A stretch of 64,000 nt of DNA, taken from assembly GCA_032622095.1 (NCBI GenBank), contig CP136068.1, positions 54,520,025-54,584,024 of the forward strand. The letters are read 5' to 3'. A program made the translations under genes and the position numbers. The notes beneath the pieces are model-generated. The model did no database searches. It saw only the letters and a program-made list of their open reading frames with translations, and was not told the origin of the DNA. Positions 48,601 to 61,090 of the stretch are shown piece by piece. How positions within the stretch are numbered: position 1 is the first letter of the stretch; the number at the start of each line of letters is the position of its first letter. This DNA comes from Siphonodentalium dalli. Lineage: Eukaryota; Mollusca; Scaphopoda; Gadilida; Siphonodentaliidae.

Positions 48601-51600
48601 TATGATGTGCCTCTGTGGTGGTGGTATGATGTGCCTCTATGGTGGTGGTATGATGTGCCTCTGTGGTGGTGGTATGATGTGCCTCTATGGTGGTGGTATG
48701 ATGTGCCTCTATGGTGGTGGTATGATGTGCCTCTATGGTGGTGGTATAATGTGCCTCTGTGGTGGTGGTATGATGTGCCTCTATGGTGGTGGTATGATGT
48801 GCCTCTATGGTGGTGGTATGATGTGCCTCTATTGTGGTGGTATGATGTGCCTCTATTGTGGTGGTATGATGTGCCTCTATGGTGGTGGTATGATGTGCCT
48901 CTATTGTGGTGGTATGATGTGCCTCTATTGTGGTGGTATGATGTGCCTCTATGGTGGTGGTATGATGTGCCTCTATTGTGGTGGTATGATGTGCCCCTAT
49001 TGTGGTGGTATGATGTGCCTCTATGGTGGTGGTATGATGTGCCTCTATGGTGGTGGTATGATGTGCCTCTATGGTGGTGGTATGATGTGCCTCTATGGTG
49101 GTGGTATGATGTGCCTCTGTGGTGGTGGTATGATGTGCCTCTATGGTGGTGGTATGATGTGCCTCTATTGTGGTGGTATGATGTGCCTCTATGGTGGTGG
49201 TATGATGTGCCTCTATTGTGGTGGTATGATGTGCCTCTGTGGTGGTGGTATGATGTGCCTCTATGGTGGTGGTATGATGTGCCTCTGTGGTGGTGGTATG
49301 ATGTGCCTCTATGGTGGTGGTATGATGTGCCTCTGTGGTGGTGGTATGATGTGCCTCTATGGTGGTGGTATGATGTGCCTCTATGGTGGTGGTATGATGT
49401 GCCTCTATGGTGGTGGTATAATGTGCCTCTGTGGTGGTGGTATGATGTGCCTCTATGGTGGTGGTATGATGTGCCTCTATGGTGGTGGTATGATGTGCCT
49501 CTATTGTGGTGGTATGATGTGCCTCTATTGTGGTGGTATGATGTGCCTCTATGGTGGTGGTATGATGTGCCTCTATTGTGGTGGTATGATGTGCCTCTAT
49601 TGTGGTGGTATGATGTGCCTCTATTGTGGTGGTATGATGTGCCTCTATGGTGGTGGTATGATGTGCCTCTATTGTGGTGGTATGATGTGCCCCTATTGTG
49701 GTGGTATGATGTGCCTCTATGGTGGTGGTATGATGTGCCTCTATGGTGGTGGTATGATGTGCCTCTATGGTGGTGGTATGATGTGCCTCTATGGTGGTGG
49801 TATGATGTGCCTCTGTGGTGGTGGTATGATGTGCCTCTATTGTGGTGGTATGATGTGCCTCTATTGTGGTGGTATGATGTGCCTCTATGGTGGTGGTATG
49901 ATGTGCCTCTATTGTGGTGGTATGATGTGCCCCTATTGTGGTGGTATGATGTGCCTCTATGGTGGTGGTATGATGTGCCTCTATGGTGGTGGTATGATGT
50001 GCCTCTATGGTGGTGGTATGATGTGCCTCTATGGTGGTGGTATGATGTGCCTCTGTGGTGGTGGTATGATGTGCCTCTATGGTGGTGGTATGATGTGCCT
50101 CTATTGTGGTGGTATAATGTGCCTCTGTGGTGGTGGTATGATGTGCCTCTATGGTGGTGGTATGATGTGCCTCTATTGTGGTGGTATGATGTGCCTCTAT
50201 TGTGGTGGTATGATGTGCCTCTATGGTGGTGGTATGATGTGCCTCTATTGTGGTGGTATGATGTGCCCCTATTGTGGTGGTATGATGTGCCTCTATGGTG
50301 GTGGTATGATGTGCCTCTATTGTGGTGGTATGATGTGCCTCTATGGTGGTGGTATGATGTGCCTCTATGGTGGTGGTATGATGTGCCTCTATGGTGGTGG
50401 TATGATGTGCCTCTGTGGTGGTGGTATGATGTGCCTCTATGGTGGTGGTATGATGTGCCTCTATTGTGGTGGTATAATGTGCCTCTGTGGTGGTGGTATG
50501 ATGTGCCTCTATGGTGGTGGTATGATGTGCCTCTATGGTGGTGGTATGATGTGCCTCGATGGTGGTGGTATGATGTGCCTCTATTGTGGTGGTATGATGT
50601 GCCTCTATGGTGGTGGTATGATGTGCCTCTATGGTGGTGGTATGATGTGCCTCTATGGTGGTGGTATGATGTGCCTCTATGGTGGTGGTATGATTTGCCT
50701 CTATGGTGGTGGTATGATGTGCCTCTATGGTGGTGGTATGATGTGCCTCTATTGTGGTGGTATGATGTGCCTCTATGGTGGTGGTATGATGTGCCTCTGT
50801 GGTGGTGGTATGATGTGCCTCTATGGTGGTGGTATGATTTGCCTATATGGTGGTGGTATGATGTGCCTCTATGGTGGTGGTATGATGTGCCTCTATGGTG
50901 GTGGTATGATGTGCCTCTGTGGTGGTGGTATGATGTGCCTCTATGGTGGTGGTATGATGTGCCTCTATGGTGGTGGTATGATGTGCCTCTATTGTGGTGG
51001 TATGATGTGCCTCTATGGTGGTGGTATGATGTGCCTCTATGGTGGTGGTATGATGTGCCTCTATGGTGGTGGTATGATGTGCCTCTGTGGTGGTGGTATG
51101 ATGTGCCTCTATGGTGGTGGTATAATGTGCCTCTGTGGTGGTGGTATGATGTGCCTCTATTGTGGTGGTATAATGTGCCTCTGTGGTGGTGGTATGATGT
51201 GCCTCTGTCGTGGTGGTATGATGTGCCTCTATGGTGGTGGTATGATGTGCCTCTATGGTGGTGGTATGATGTGCCTCTATGGTGGTGGTATGATGTGCCT
51301 CTATTGTGGTGGTATGATGTGCCTCTATTGTGGTGGTATAATGTGCCTCTGTGGTGGTGGTATGATGTGCCTCTGTCGTGGTGGTATGATGTGCCTCTAT
51401 GGTGGTGGTATGATGTGCCTCTGTTGTGGTGGTATGATGTGCCTCTGTGGTGGTGGTATGATGTGCCTCTATGGTGGTGGTATGATGTGCCTCTATGGTG
51501 GTGGTATGATGTGCCTCTATTGTGGTGGTATGATGTGCCTCTATGGTGGTGGTGGTATGATGTGCCTCTATGGTGGTGGTATGATGTGCCTCTATGGTGG

Positions 51601-54600
51601 TGGTATGATGTGCCTCTATGGTGGTGGTATGATGTGCCTCTATGGTGGTGGTGGTATGATGTGCCTCTATGGTGGTGGTATGATGTGCCTCTGTGGTGGT
51701 GGTATGATGTGCCTCTATGGTGGTGGTATGATGTGCCTCCGTGGTGGTGGTATGATGTGCCTCTATTGTGGTGGTATGATGTGCCTCTGTGGTGGTGGTA
51801 TGATGTGCCTCTGTGGTGGTGGTATGATGTGCCTCTATGGTGGTGGTATGATGTGCCTCTGTGGTGGTGGTATGATGTGCCTCTGTGGTGGTGGTATGAT
51901 GTGCCTCTATTGTGGTGGTATGATGTGCCTCTGTGGTGGTGGTATGATGTGCCTCTGTGGTGGTGGTATGATGTGCCTCTATGGTGGTGGTATGATGTGC
52001 CTCCGTGGTGGTGGTATGATGTGCCTCTATTGTGGTGGTATGATGTGCCTCTATGGTGGTGGTATGATGTGCCTCTGTGGTGGTGGTATGATGTGCCTCT
52101 ATGGTGGTGGTATGATGTGCCTCTGTGGTGGTGGTATGATGTGCCTCTATGGTGGTGGTATGATGTGCCTCTGTGGTGGTGGTATGATGTGCCTCTATGG
52201 TGGTGGTATGATGTGCCTCTATGGTGGTGGTATGATGTGCCTCTATGGTGGTGGTATAATGTGCCTCTGTGGTGGTGGTATGATGTGCCTCTATGGTGGT
52301 GGTATGATGTGCCTCTATGGTGGTGGTATGATGTGCCTCTATTGTGGTGGTATGATGTGCCTCTATTGTGGTGGTATGATGTGCCTCTATGGTGGTGGTA
52401 TGATGTGCCTCTATTGTGGTGGTATGATGTGCCTCTATTGTGGTGGTATGATGTGCCTCTATTGTGGTGGTATGATGTGCCTCTATGGTGGTGGTATGAT
52501 GTGCCTCTATTGTGGTGGTATGATGTGCCCCTATTGTGGTGGTATGATGTGCCTCTATGGTGGTGGTATGATGTGCCTCTATTGTGGTGGTATGATGTGC
52601 CTCTATGGTGGTGGTATGATGTGCCTCTGTGGTGGTGGTATGATGTGCCTCTATGGTGGTGGTATGATGTGCCTCTATGGTGGTGGTATGATGTGCCTCT
52701 ATGGTGGTGGTATGATGTGCCTCTATGGTGGTGGTATGATGTGCCTCTGTGGTGGTGGTATGATGTGCCTCTATGGTGGTGGTATGATGTGCCTCTATTG
52801 TGGTGGTATAATGTGCCTCTGTGGTGGTGGTATGATGTGCCTCTATGGTGGTGGTATGATGTGCCTCTATTGTGGTGGTATGATGTGCCTCTATTGTGGT
52901 GGTATGATGTGCCTCTATGGTGGTGGTATGATGTGCCTCTATTGTGGTGGTATGATGTGCCCCTATTGTGGTGGTATGATGTGCCTCTATGGTGGTGGTA
53001 TGATGTGCCTCTATTGTGGTGGTATGATGTGCCTCTATGGTGGTGGTATGATGTGCCTCTATGGTGGTGGTATGATGTGCCTCTATGGTGGTGGTATGAT
53101 GTGCCTCTGTGGTGGTGGTATGATGTGCCTCTATGGTGGTGGTATGATGTGCCTCTATTGTGGTGGTATAATGTGCCTCTGTGGTGGTGGTATGATGTGC
53201 CTCTATGGTGGTGGTATGATGTGCCTCTATGGTGGTGGTATGATGTGCCTCGATGGTGGTGGTATGATGTGCCTCTATTGTGGTGGTATGATGTGCCTCT
53301 ATTGTGGTGGTATGATGTGCCTCTATTGTGGTGGTATAATGTGCCTCTATGGTGGTGGTATGATGTGCCTCTGTGGTGGTGGTATGATGTGCCTCTATGG
53401 TGGTGGTATGATGTGCCTCTATGGTGGTGGTATGATGTGCCTCTATGGTGGTGGTATAATGTGCCTCTGTGGTGGTGGTATGATGTGCCTCTATGGTGGT
53501 GGTATGATGTGCCTCTATGGTGGTGGTATGATGTGCCTCTGTGGTGGTGGTATGATGTGCCTCTATGGTGGTGGTATGATGTGCCTCTATGGTGGTGGTA
53601 TAATGTGCCTCTGTGGTGGTGGTATGATGTGCCTCTATGGTGGTGGTATGATGTGCCTCTATTGTGGTGGTATGATGTGCCTCTATGGTGGTGGTATGAT
53701 GTGCCTCTATTGTGGTGGTATAATGTGCCTCTGTGGTGGTGGTATGATGTGCCTCTATGGTGGTGGTATGATGTGCCTCTGTGGTGGTGGTATGATGTGC
53801 CTCTATGGTGGTGGTATGATGTGCCTCTGTGGTGGTGGTATGATGTGCCTCTATGGTGGTGGTGGTATGATGTGCCTCTATGGTGGTGGTATGATGTGCC
53901 TCTGTGGTGGTGGTATGATGTGCCTCTATGGTGGTGGTATGATGTGCCTCTATGGTTGTGGTATGGTGTGCCTCTATGGTGGTGGTATGATGTGCCTCTA
54001 TGGTGGTGGTATGATGTGCCTCTATGGTGGTGGTATGATGTGCCTCTATGGTGGTGGTATGATGTGCCTCTGTGGTGGTGGTATGATGTGCCTCTATGGT
54101 GGTGGTATGATGTGCCTCTGTGGTGGTGGTATGATGTGCCTCTATGGTGGTGGTATGATGTGCCTCTATGGTTGTGGTATGGTGTGCCTCTATGGTGGTG
54201 GTATGATGTGCCTCTATGGTGGTGGTATGATGTGCCTCTATGGTGGTGGTATGATGTGCCTCTATGGTGGTGGTATGATGTGCCTCTGTGGTGGTGGTGT
54301 GATGTGCATCTGTGGTGGTGGTGGTATGATGTGCCTCTGTGATAGTGGTATGATGTGCCTCTATGGTGGTGGTATGATGTGCCTCTATGGTGGTGGTATG
54401 ATGTGCCTCTATGGTGGTGGTATGATGTGCCTCTGTTGTGGTGGTATGATGTGCCTCTATGGTGGTGGTATGATGTGCCTCTATGGTGGTGGTATGATTT
54501 GCCTCTATGGTGGTGGTATGATTTGCCTCTATGGTGGTGGTATGATGTGCCTCTATGGTGGTGGTATGATGTGCCTCTGTTGTGGTGGTATGATGTGACC

Positions 54601-57002
54601 CTGTGGTGGTGGTATGATGTGCCTCTATGGTGGTGGTATGATGTGCCTCTATGGTGGTGGTATGATGTGCCTCTATGGTGGTGGTGGTATGATGTGCCTC
54701 TATGGTGGTGGTATGATGTGCATCTATGGTGGTGGTATGATGTGCCTCTATGGTGGTGGTGGTATGATGTGCCTCTATGGTGGTGGTATGATGTGCCTCT
54801 ATGGTGGTGGTGGTATGATGTGCCTCTATGGTGGTGGTATGATGTGCCTCTATGGTGGTGGTGGTATGATGTGCCTCTATGGTGGTGGTATGATGTGCCT
54901 CTATGGTGGTGGTATGATGTGCCTCTATGGTGGTGGTATGATGTGCCTCTATGGTGGTGGTGGTGGTGGTATGATGTGCCTCTATGGTGGTGGTATGATG
55001 TGCCTCTATGGTGGTGGTATGATGTGCCTCTATGGTGGTGGTGGTATGATGTGCCTCTATGGTGGTGGTATGATGTGCCTCTATGGTGGTGGTGGTATGA
55101 TGTGCCTCTATGGTGGTGGTATGATGTGCCTCTATGGTGGTGGTATGATGTGCCTCTATGGTGGTGGTATGATGTGCCTCTATGGTGGTGGTATGATGTG
55201 CCTCTATGGTGGTGGTGGTATGATGTGCCTCTATGGTGGTGGTATGATGTGCCTCTATGGTGGTGGTATGATGTGCCTCTATGGTGGTGGTATGATGTGC
55301 CTCTATGGTGGTGGTATGATGTGCCTCTATGGTGGTGGTATGATGTGCCTCTATGGTGGTGGTGGTATGATGTGCCTCTATGGTGGTGGTATGATGTGCC
55401 TCTATGGTGGTGGTATGATGTGCCTCTATGGTGGTGGTATGATGTGCCTCTATGGTGGTGGTGGTATGATGTGCCTCTATGGTGGTGGTATGATGTGCCT
55501 CTATGGTGGTGGTATGATGTGCCTCTATGGTGGTGGTATGATGTGCCTCTGTGGTGGTGGTATGATGTGCCTCTATGGTGGTGGTATGATGTGCCTCTAT
55601 GGTGGTGGTATGATGTGCCTCTATGGTGGTGGTGGTATGATGTACCTCTATGGTGGTGGTATGATGTGCCTCTATGGTGGTGGTGGTATGATGTGCCTCT
55701 GTGGTGGTGGTATGATGTGCCTCTATGGTGGTGGTATGATGTGCCTCTATGGTGGTGGTATGATGTGCCTCTATGGTGGTGGTATGATGTGCCTCTATGG
55801 TGGTGGTATGATGTGCCTCTATGGTGGTGGTATGATGTGCCTCTATGGTGGTGGTGGTATGATGTGCCTCTATGGTGGTGGTATGATGTGCCTCTATGGT
55901 GGTGGTATAATGTGCCTCTGTGGTGGTGGTATGATGTGCCTCTATGGTGGTGGTATGATGTGCCTCTATGGTGGTGGTATGATGTGCCTCTGTTGTGGTG
56001 GTATGATGTGCCTCTGTGGTGGTGGTATGATGTGCCTCTATGGTGGTGGTGGTGGTATGATGTGCCTCTGTGGTGGTGGTATGATGTGCCTCTATGGTGG
56101 TGGTGGTGGTATGATGTGCCTCGATGGTGGTGGTATGATGTGCCTCGATGGTGGTGGTATGATGTGCCTCGATGGTGGTGGTATGATGTGCCTCTATGGT
56201 GGTGGTGGTGGTATGATGTGCCTCTATGGTGGTGGTGGTGGTATGATGTGCCTCTATGGTGGTGGTGGTGGTATGATGTGCCTCTGTGGTGGTGGTATGA
56301 TGTGCCTCTATGGTGGTGGTGGTGGTATGATGTGCCTCGATGGTGGTGGTATGATGTGCCTCGATGGTGGTGGTATGATGTGCCTCGATGGTGGTGGTAT
56401 GATGTGCCTCTATGGTGGTGGTATGATGTGCCTCTATGGTGGTGGTATGATGTGCCTCTGTTGTGGTGGTATGATGTGCCTCTGTGGTTGTGGTATGATG
56501 TGCCTCTATGGTGGTGGTATGATGTGCCTCTGTGGTGGTGGTATGATGTGCCTCTGTGGTGGTGGTGGTATGATGTGCCTCTATGGTGGTGGTATGATGT
56601 GCCTCTGTGGTGGTGGTATGATGTGCCTCTGTGGTGGTGGTATGATGTGCCTCTATGGTGGTGGTGGTGGTATGATGTGCCTCTATGGTGGTGGTATGAT
56701 GTGCCTCTATGGTGGTGGTATGATGTGCCTCTGTGGTGGTGGTATGATGTGCCTCTATGGTGGTGGTGGTGGTATGATGTGCCTCGATGGTGGTGGTATG
56801 ATGTGCCTTTATGGTGGTGGTGGTGGTATGATGAGCATCTATGGTGGTGGTGGTATGATGTGCCTCTATGGTGGTGGTATGATGTGCCTCTATGGTGGTG
56901 GTGGTGGTGGGATGATGAGCCTCTATGGTGGTGGTATGATGTGCCTCTATGGTGGTGGTATGATTGGCTACTAACTTGCGGTGCTATGTCTAATAACATA
57001 TG
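39609..57002 (-). other. Uninterrupted minus-strand frame through the giant array (RGTSYHHH)n; coding status doubtful
   Basis: A frame of nearly 5800 codons reads the repeat as Ser-Tyr-His-His-His-Arg-Gly-Thr. The first ATG gives MLLDIAPQVSSQ before the repeats (no clear signal peptide), and the end is SFVLDFKWKRGSNYLSHQI after them. His runs vary from 2 to 6. Many substitutions are silent in this frame (CAT/CAC, AGA/CGA), but His to Asn and other replacements are also common. Three of its eight codons are one substitution from a stop and none has become one, whereas two plus-strand frames do contain stops. That is suggestive only: homogenisation by duplication would also spread stop-free units. 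I see no promoter or splice evidence. If translated it would be a huge His-rich, metal-binding-type protein. Confidence 0.2.
39667..56966. repeat. Giant 24 bp minisatellite, about 17.3 kb, about 700 units
   Basis: The unit is TATGATGTGCCTCTATGGTGGTGG, in one orientation throughout and without any interruption by other sequence. Length variants are always in steps of 3 (27, 30, 36 bp) from TGG expansion. Point variants include CTGTGG, CTATTGTGG, CTGTCGTGG, CTCCGTGG, CTCGATGG, GATTTGCC, GTATAATG and GTGACCC. Rare variants recur at fixed offsets, showing multi-kilobase higher-order duplication (47.2-50.6 kb and 50.7-54.1 kb are 3510 bp apart; a related block lies at 41.6-45.4 kb). The plus strand is G/T-rich with GGTGGTGG in every unit. 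Four of six frames are open by construction. Confidence 0.98.
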
Positions 57003-57014
57003 AAGTTTCAACAA

Positions 57015-57681
57015 ATTATTCCAAGTGATACTTGAGATACACTATGTTACACATATACACCTATAATGCTTATATACATGTTTGGTATGCTTAGCAGTGG
57101 GGAATCCATCTGCGGTGTCGAGCGGCAGCGAAAGAGTTAATACAACAATGAATCTGAGCCATCGAGTAGTTACTTGGGTAGGCTTTAGCCTATTCGGGCG
57201 TATGATCGGACGGGTGAATGGTGAATACTAACGCATAGAAACTGTAATATACGTCAGGGACTCAATATCGTTCAACTTCGTGAAATGGCCCCAATGTCGA
57301 CATTGGTTCACTTCCAGGTTCCCCATATTTCTGACCCATATACCCTTATTTCAAAACAAACTCTGGTAAAAGTCAGGTAAACAACGGTTTACATGGATCG
57401 AGTACCGGGCACTCTGGTAAAGTCAGGTAAACAATTATACACTCTGGTAAAAACCATGTAATGTCCATGTAAAAAGGACATATACCCTTATAAATTCCAT
57501 GTCAATCCATGGTGTACCCCATTTTACTCTCGTAAAATGCTGGTGAAACGGGACATACATGGGCAATACAATTATTGTCGCCAGTTGATAATTTGCTATA
57601 TAACATATATACCCTGTTATAGTGAGCGGATTAGAGTGAACTACAAAAGAACGTATGCAGGATATACTGCTTTTGTGTTAA
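57015..57681. other. Intergenic with short CTCTGGTAAA motif repeats
   Basis: CACTCTGGTAAA and GTCAGGTAAACAA recur about three times between 57360 and 57460. No gene recognised. Confidence 0.5.
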
Positions 57682-58201
57682 AGATGGATTATCTCTTTAA
57701 ATAACAAATTTTAAATAGTTGCGTGGGTATAAAATAATAGATATGAACTGAAGACCTATGTCCGGAAAAGCTTCTATCAATTAATATTGATTTTATTTCG
57801 AATATTAAATCGGGCCCATTTATGTTACTATTTTTAGAACCGACCATTCGGATGAGACCGTATTGCGATATAGAGCACTGGGCTGTTCCTACGGCTACGC
57901 AACGAATTTCAAATGTCACAGATTGGTTGTGTGTACTGTTTTGTTCCACAGATATAAGCGATAATGAGTATAATTAACGTTTATTTGTGACAAAATTGCA
58001 CAATATAATTTCTGGTCTCTGTTAACAGTAACCACTATTGTTCGTTAGCTGAACAAACACACCTTTTTAGACCAGAAAATATTAGAAATAAAATTAATAT
58101 TAATCGATAGAAGCATTTCCGGACAGGAGTCTTCGATTCAAATCTAATATTTTATACCCCGGTAACTATATATTACATGTTTACAACGAGATAATCCACC
58201 T
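57682..58201. mobile_element. 520 bp TTAA-flanked MITE, copy 2
   Basis: TTAA at 57678-57681 and 58202-58205. Ends AGATGGATTATCTCTTT and GAGATAATCCACCT. It has the same length (520 bp), orientation and sequence as 27520-28039 apart from scattered substitutions, so both inserted recently from one source. Confidence 0.9.
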
Positions 58202-58514
58202 TTAACATCCATTTAGATATAATGTTGACAATCCACAATGTATGTATTCATATCCCATTTTAAACAAGAAAATACTGATTATCTTTGACAAAAAATAATA
58301 TAATTAAAATAGACGTCGAATTGTTCATTAGTAATTGTTCCCATATACTTGTATTCTGAACGGAGAGACAGTAATACGTTCTTATTTAACTGCTCTTTTT
58401 TAAATTTAAGAAACTGTTGAATGGCCCTGCTCGCAGTGTTTGTGGATCCTGATTACAGTGGTTGCCTTTCTATGAAATGTTAACGACTACAGGTGGTCTT
58501 GCGTCTAGTGGATA
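58202..58514. other. Intergenic, no recognisable feature
   Basis: Nothing supportable seen. Confidence 0.5.
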
Positions 58515-58875
58515 TTCTATACACTGCTAAAAATAATTTCTTAATAAGTAAATAATTATTTGAAACAAGAAATATTAAGAAACCATAAATCTTATTTTGA
58601 GAAAATATACCCCTCAACTTTTCTAAGTTAAGAACATTTAAGAAAATCCTACCAGACAAGAGATAGTTTCCTCAAATAAGATACATTTAATCTTGAAACA
58701 AGACACATTTAAGATATAAATGTTTCATCTGAGAAACCATTGTCTTAGTAAGGAAATGGTTTCTCAAATGAAAGATATATATATTTTTTTTTTCTTGTTA
58801 CAAGATTTTTTTTCTAAGTTAAGAACTATTTTAAGAAATAATAGAAAATATTTCTAAACAAAGAATTAATTGTTA
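58515..58875. repeat. AT-rich repeat with TTTCTTAA / TTAAGAAA motifs
   Basis: Dense in AAGAAA, TTTCTTAA, CTTATTTGAG and TCTCAAATGA words in both orientations, starting ACTGCTAAAAATAATTTCTT. It may be a degraded palindromic MITE, but clear terminal repeats are not seen. Confidence 0.4.
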
Positions 58876-59989
58876 TGTACAAATTATGCTATAATTGAAT
58901 AACTGTTAAAAGTCCAATGAGAGCAAAACTTTATGGTAAATATTGGAAAAGTTCCAACACGTTGATTAGATATTCTGAAAATCATATTCAGACAAAAATA
59001 TATGAACTAATACTGCAACAAATGTAATGTTGTTATTGGAGAACTGTCAGTAAGTTTTTTTTAAATTTTTTGTATCTATTTCTCAATGTTCTTAGGGCAT
59101 GGTGAACTTTATACAATTTTATTAAAATTTTGTTTGCACTATATAGTGGGTCTCCATTGAGGAGGTCGTCCCTTGACATCTCCAGTTGACGGTTTGCCAC
59201 CACCCCCCCCCCCCCCACCCCCTCCCCCCGAACAACTAGACAAACCTCTCTGGTGGCCCCTTGCATTGAACCTATTAATTAAACTGGTACTTCAAGCTAG
59301 TAGACACACCCTATTATAAGGATGGAAGATGCTACAAATTTCAAACCAATGGCATTTCTTCCGAGTTGACTCTCTTTTATGATGAAAGCAAGTCCAATGA
59401 TACCACCTATTGTATGGTTATAACACACAAAAGACTATATCTTAGCAGAATGCATGTCTCTGATGATACAAACAATAAAATATCCAATTTATCCATAGTT
59501 GAATTTCATTTGGCGATACATGTACAATGTGTTATGACTATAGAATTGGTTTAAACACATTTATTGCAACACAAATACAAGGGATTGGATAACAAGTTAT
59601 AACAACTGAATACAGCCCCTTCCCAATAATATTTATACAAATGTTTACTTGAGTAAAGCCCATTAAATTGACAGTAGACCAGGCTCAGACAGTACCCTTA
59701 CCACATGCAGACAATATCATAAAAAAATTGGAAGCGCAGGAATTTGGTGGGAGTTGATGTTAAGTTTTCTTGAGTGGCGTCTTATAACTATCAGTCGTTC
59801 CAAAGGCAGGTATTCTTGAGATGCCGTATCTATATATAAAAAGACGATACATGTAAACAGATCTACAAACCGGTACTTTGACAAGAATGAGCTAGAAAAT
59901 GGGAAAAAATCAATCGAAACTATCAGGTTATTTCCATGAAATATCAACAATACACTAATATGGTATTTTGTAATGCGAATACGTCTTTA
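58876..59989. other. Intergenic; poly-C tract
   Basis: Includes TATTCTGAAAATCATATTCAG (about 58970), shared with 32318, and a C run at about 59203-59231. No gene recognised; frames under 80 codons only. Confidence 0.5.
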
Positions 59990-61090
59990 ATTTGTCAAAT
60001 TGTGTCACCTATTTGTGTGTTTCATAATTGTTTTCAAATATCGTCTGTATAAGTATGTATAAGTTTTGTGGAAATAGGCGACAAAAATAATTAATCATTT
60101 TTGCTACAGTTTTTCTTCCCCTGACCCCAACAACGTCACTTTAGAAAACTTGACCCACATAATTATCTTTCTGTAAAAAAAAGTTACCCCTGTTAGACCC
60201 CTTTGGTGCCATATAGATGGTTCCCCGTTAAGTTATATAGAACACAGGCAGACATTCGCAAATATAGGCACCAAATGTGGCGTCTTTAACACACACGATT
60301 TGATTGCTCGTATCATTGGACAAGATCGCGTATGAATTTGGTGGAAATTGTCGCTAAACATGTTTTTAGAATTTTTTGTGACCCCCCCCCCCCCCCCCCC
60401 CCCCCACCCACTCCCTATCTCTGAATCAAGCGCACACTTTTGACATCTTTAAACCACACAATTATACTCATTATGAAGATGACTATATATAAAATTAGTG
60501 GTAATCGGCGACTAAATAAATTCTTGTCAAATTTGGTGCACCCCACCCCCATCTCTCACCCAGACGGTACCAATTTGGCATCTTTAAATCACACGATTAG
60601 ATTACTCGTATCATCGAGAGAAATGTGTATCAATTTGGTAAAAATCGGGCGCTAAAAATATTTTTAATTTTTTTGTGCCCCTCTCCCCTTCAGCGCAGCC
60701 CTGACCAGAATGACGCCACTTTTGACAGCTTTAAGCCACACCATTAGACTCTTGATATCATGGATAGTATTAAGTATAAGTCTGGTTGTAATCGGCGACT
60801 AAACAAATTCTTTAAAATTTTGTGACCCCCATCTCTCATCCAAACATCAACAATTTGGCGTCTTTAAATCGGGTATATCGTGGGGAATATGTATCAATTT
60901 GGTGGAAATCAGCGCTAAAATATTTGTATCAATGTTGATGCCCCTCTCACATTCCGTGCGCCCCTGACTCGAATGGCGGCACGTTTGACAACTTTAAACG
61001 AACCATTATATTCCTCATATCGTGGAGATGATTGTGTATAAGTTTTGTGGAAATCTGCGACAAAAATTTGTGCTGCCCCTCCCCTTTTAT
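59990..61090 (-). mobile_element. Degraded relative of the 34.2 kb Helitron-like element
   Basis: On the minus strand, ~135 bp units of the GTCGCCGATT(A/T)CCAC and GCGC(C)GATTT(C/T)(T/C)ACCAAATTGATAC types (61090 to 60270) are followed by the 5' module CTATATTTGCGAATGTCTGC, GTGTTCTATATAACTTAA and AAAGGGGTCTAACAGGGG (60268 downward). A long C run interrupts at about 60381-60405. The order repeats-then-5'-module matches the interior of the 34.2 kb element near 35.6 kb. No CTAG terminus was identified. Confidence 0.65.

Noticed and set aside
39667-56966. CRISPR-like regular array
   Set aside because: There are no spacers: units are contiguous copies of one sequence. The genome is also clearly eukaryotic.
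39631-57003. Plus-strand frames of the giant array (YDVPLWWW and MMCLYGGG) as genes
   Set aside because: Both contain stops (for example near 54342, and TGA at about 45430, 45886 and 54598) and are open only because the unit is stop-free in four frames.
27527-57949. 86-codon minus frame present in both TTAA MITE copies
   Set aside because: Both copies are recent duplicates with an inverted-repeat structure. Shared openness reflects identity, and no transposase motif is seen.
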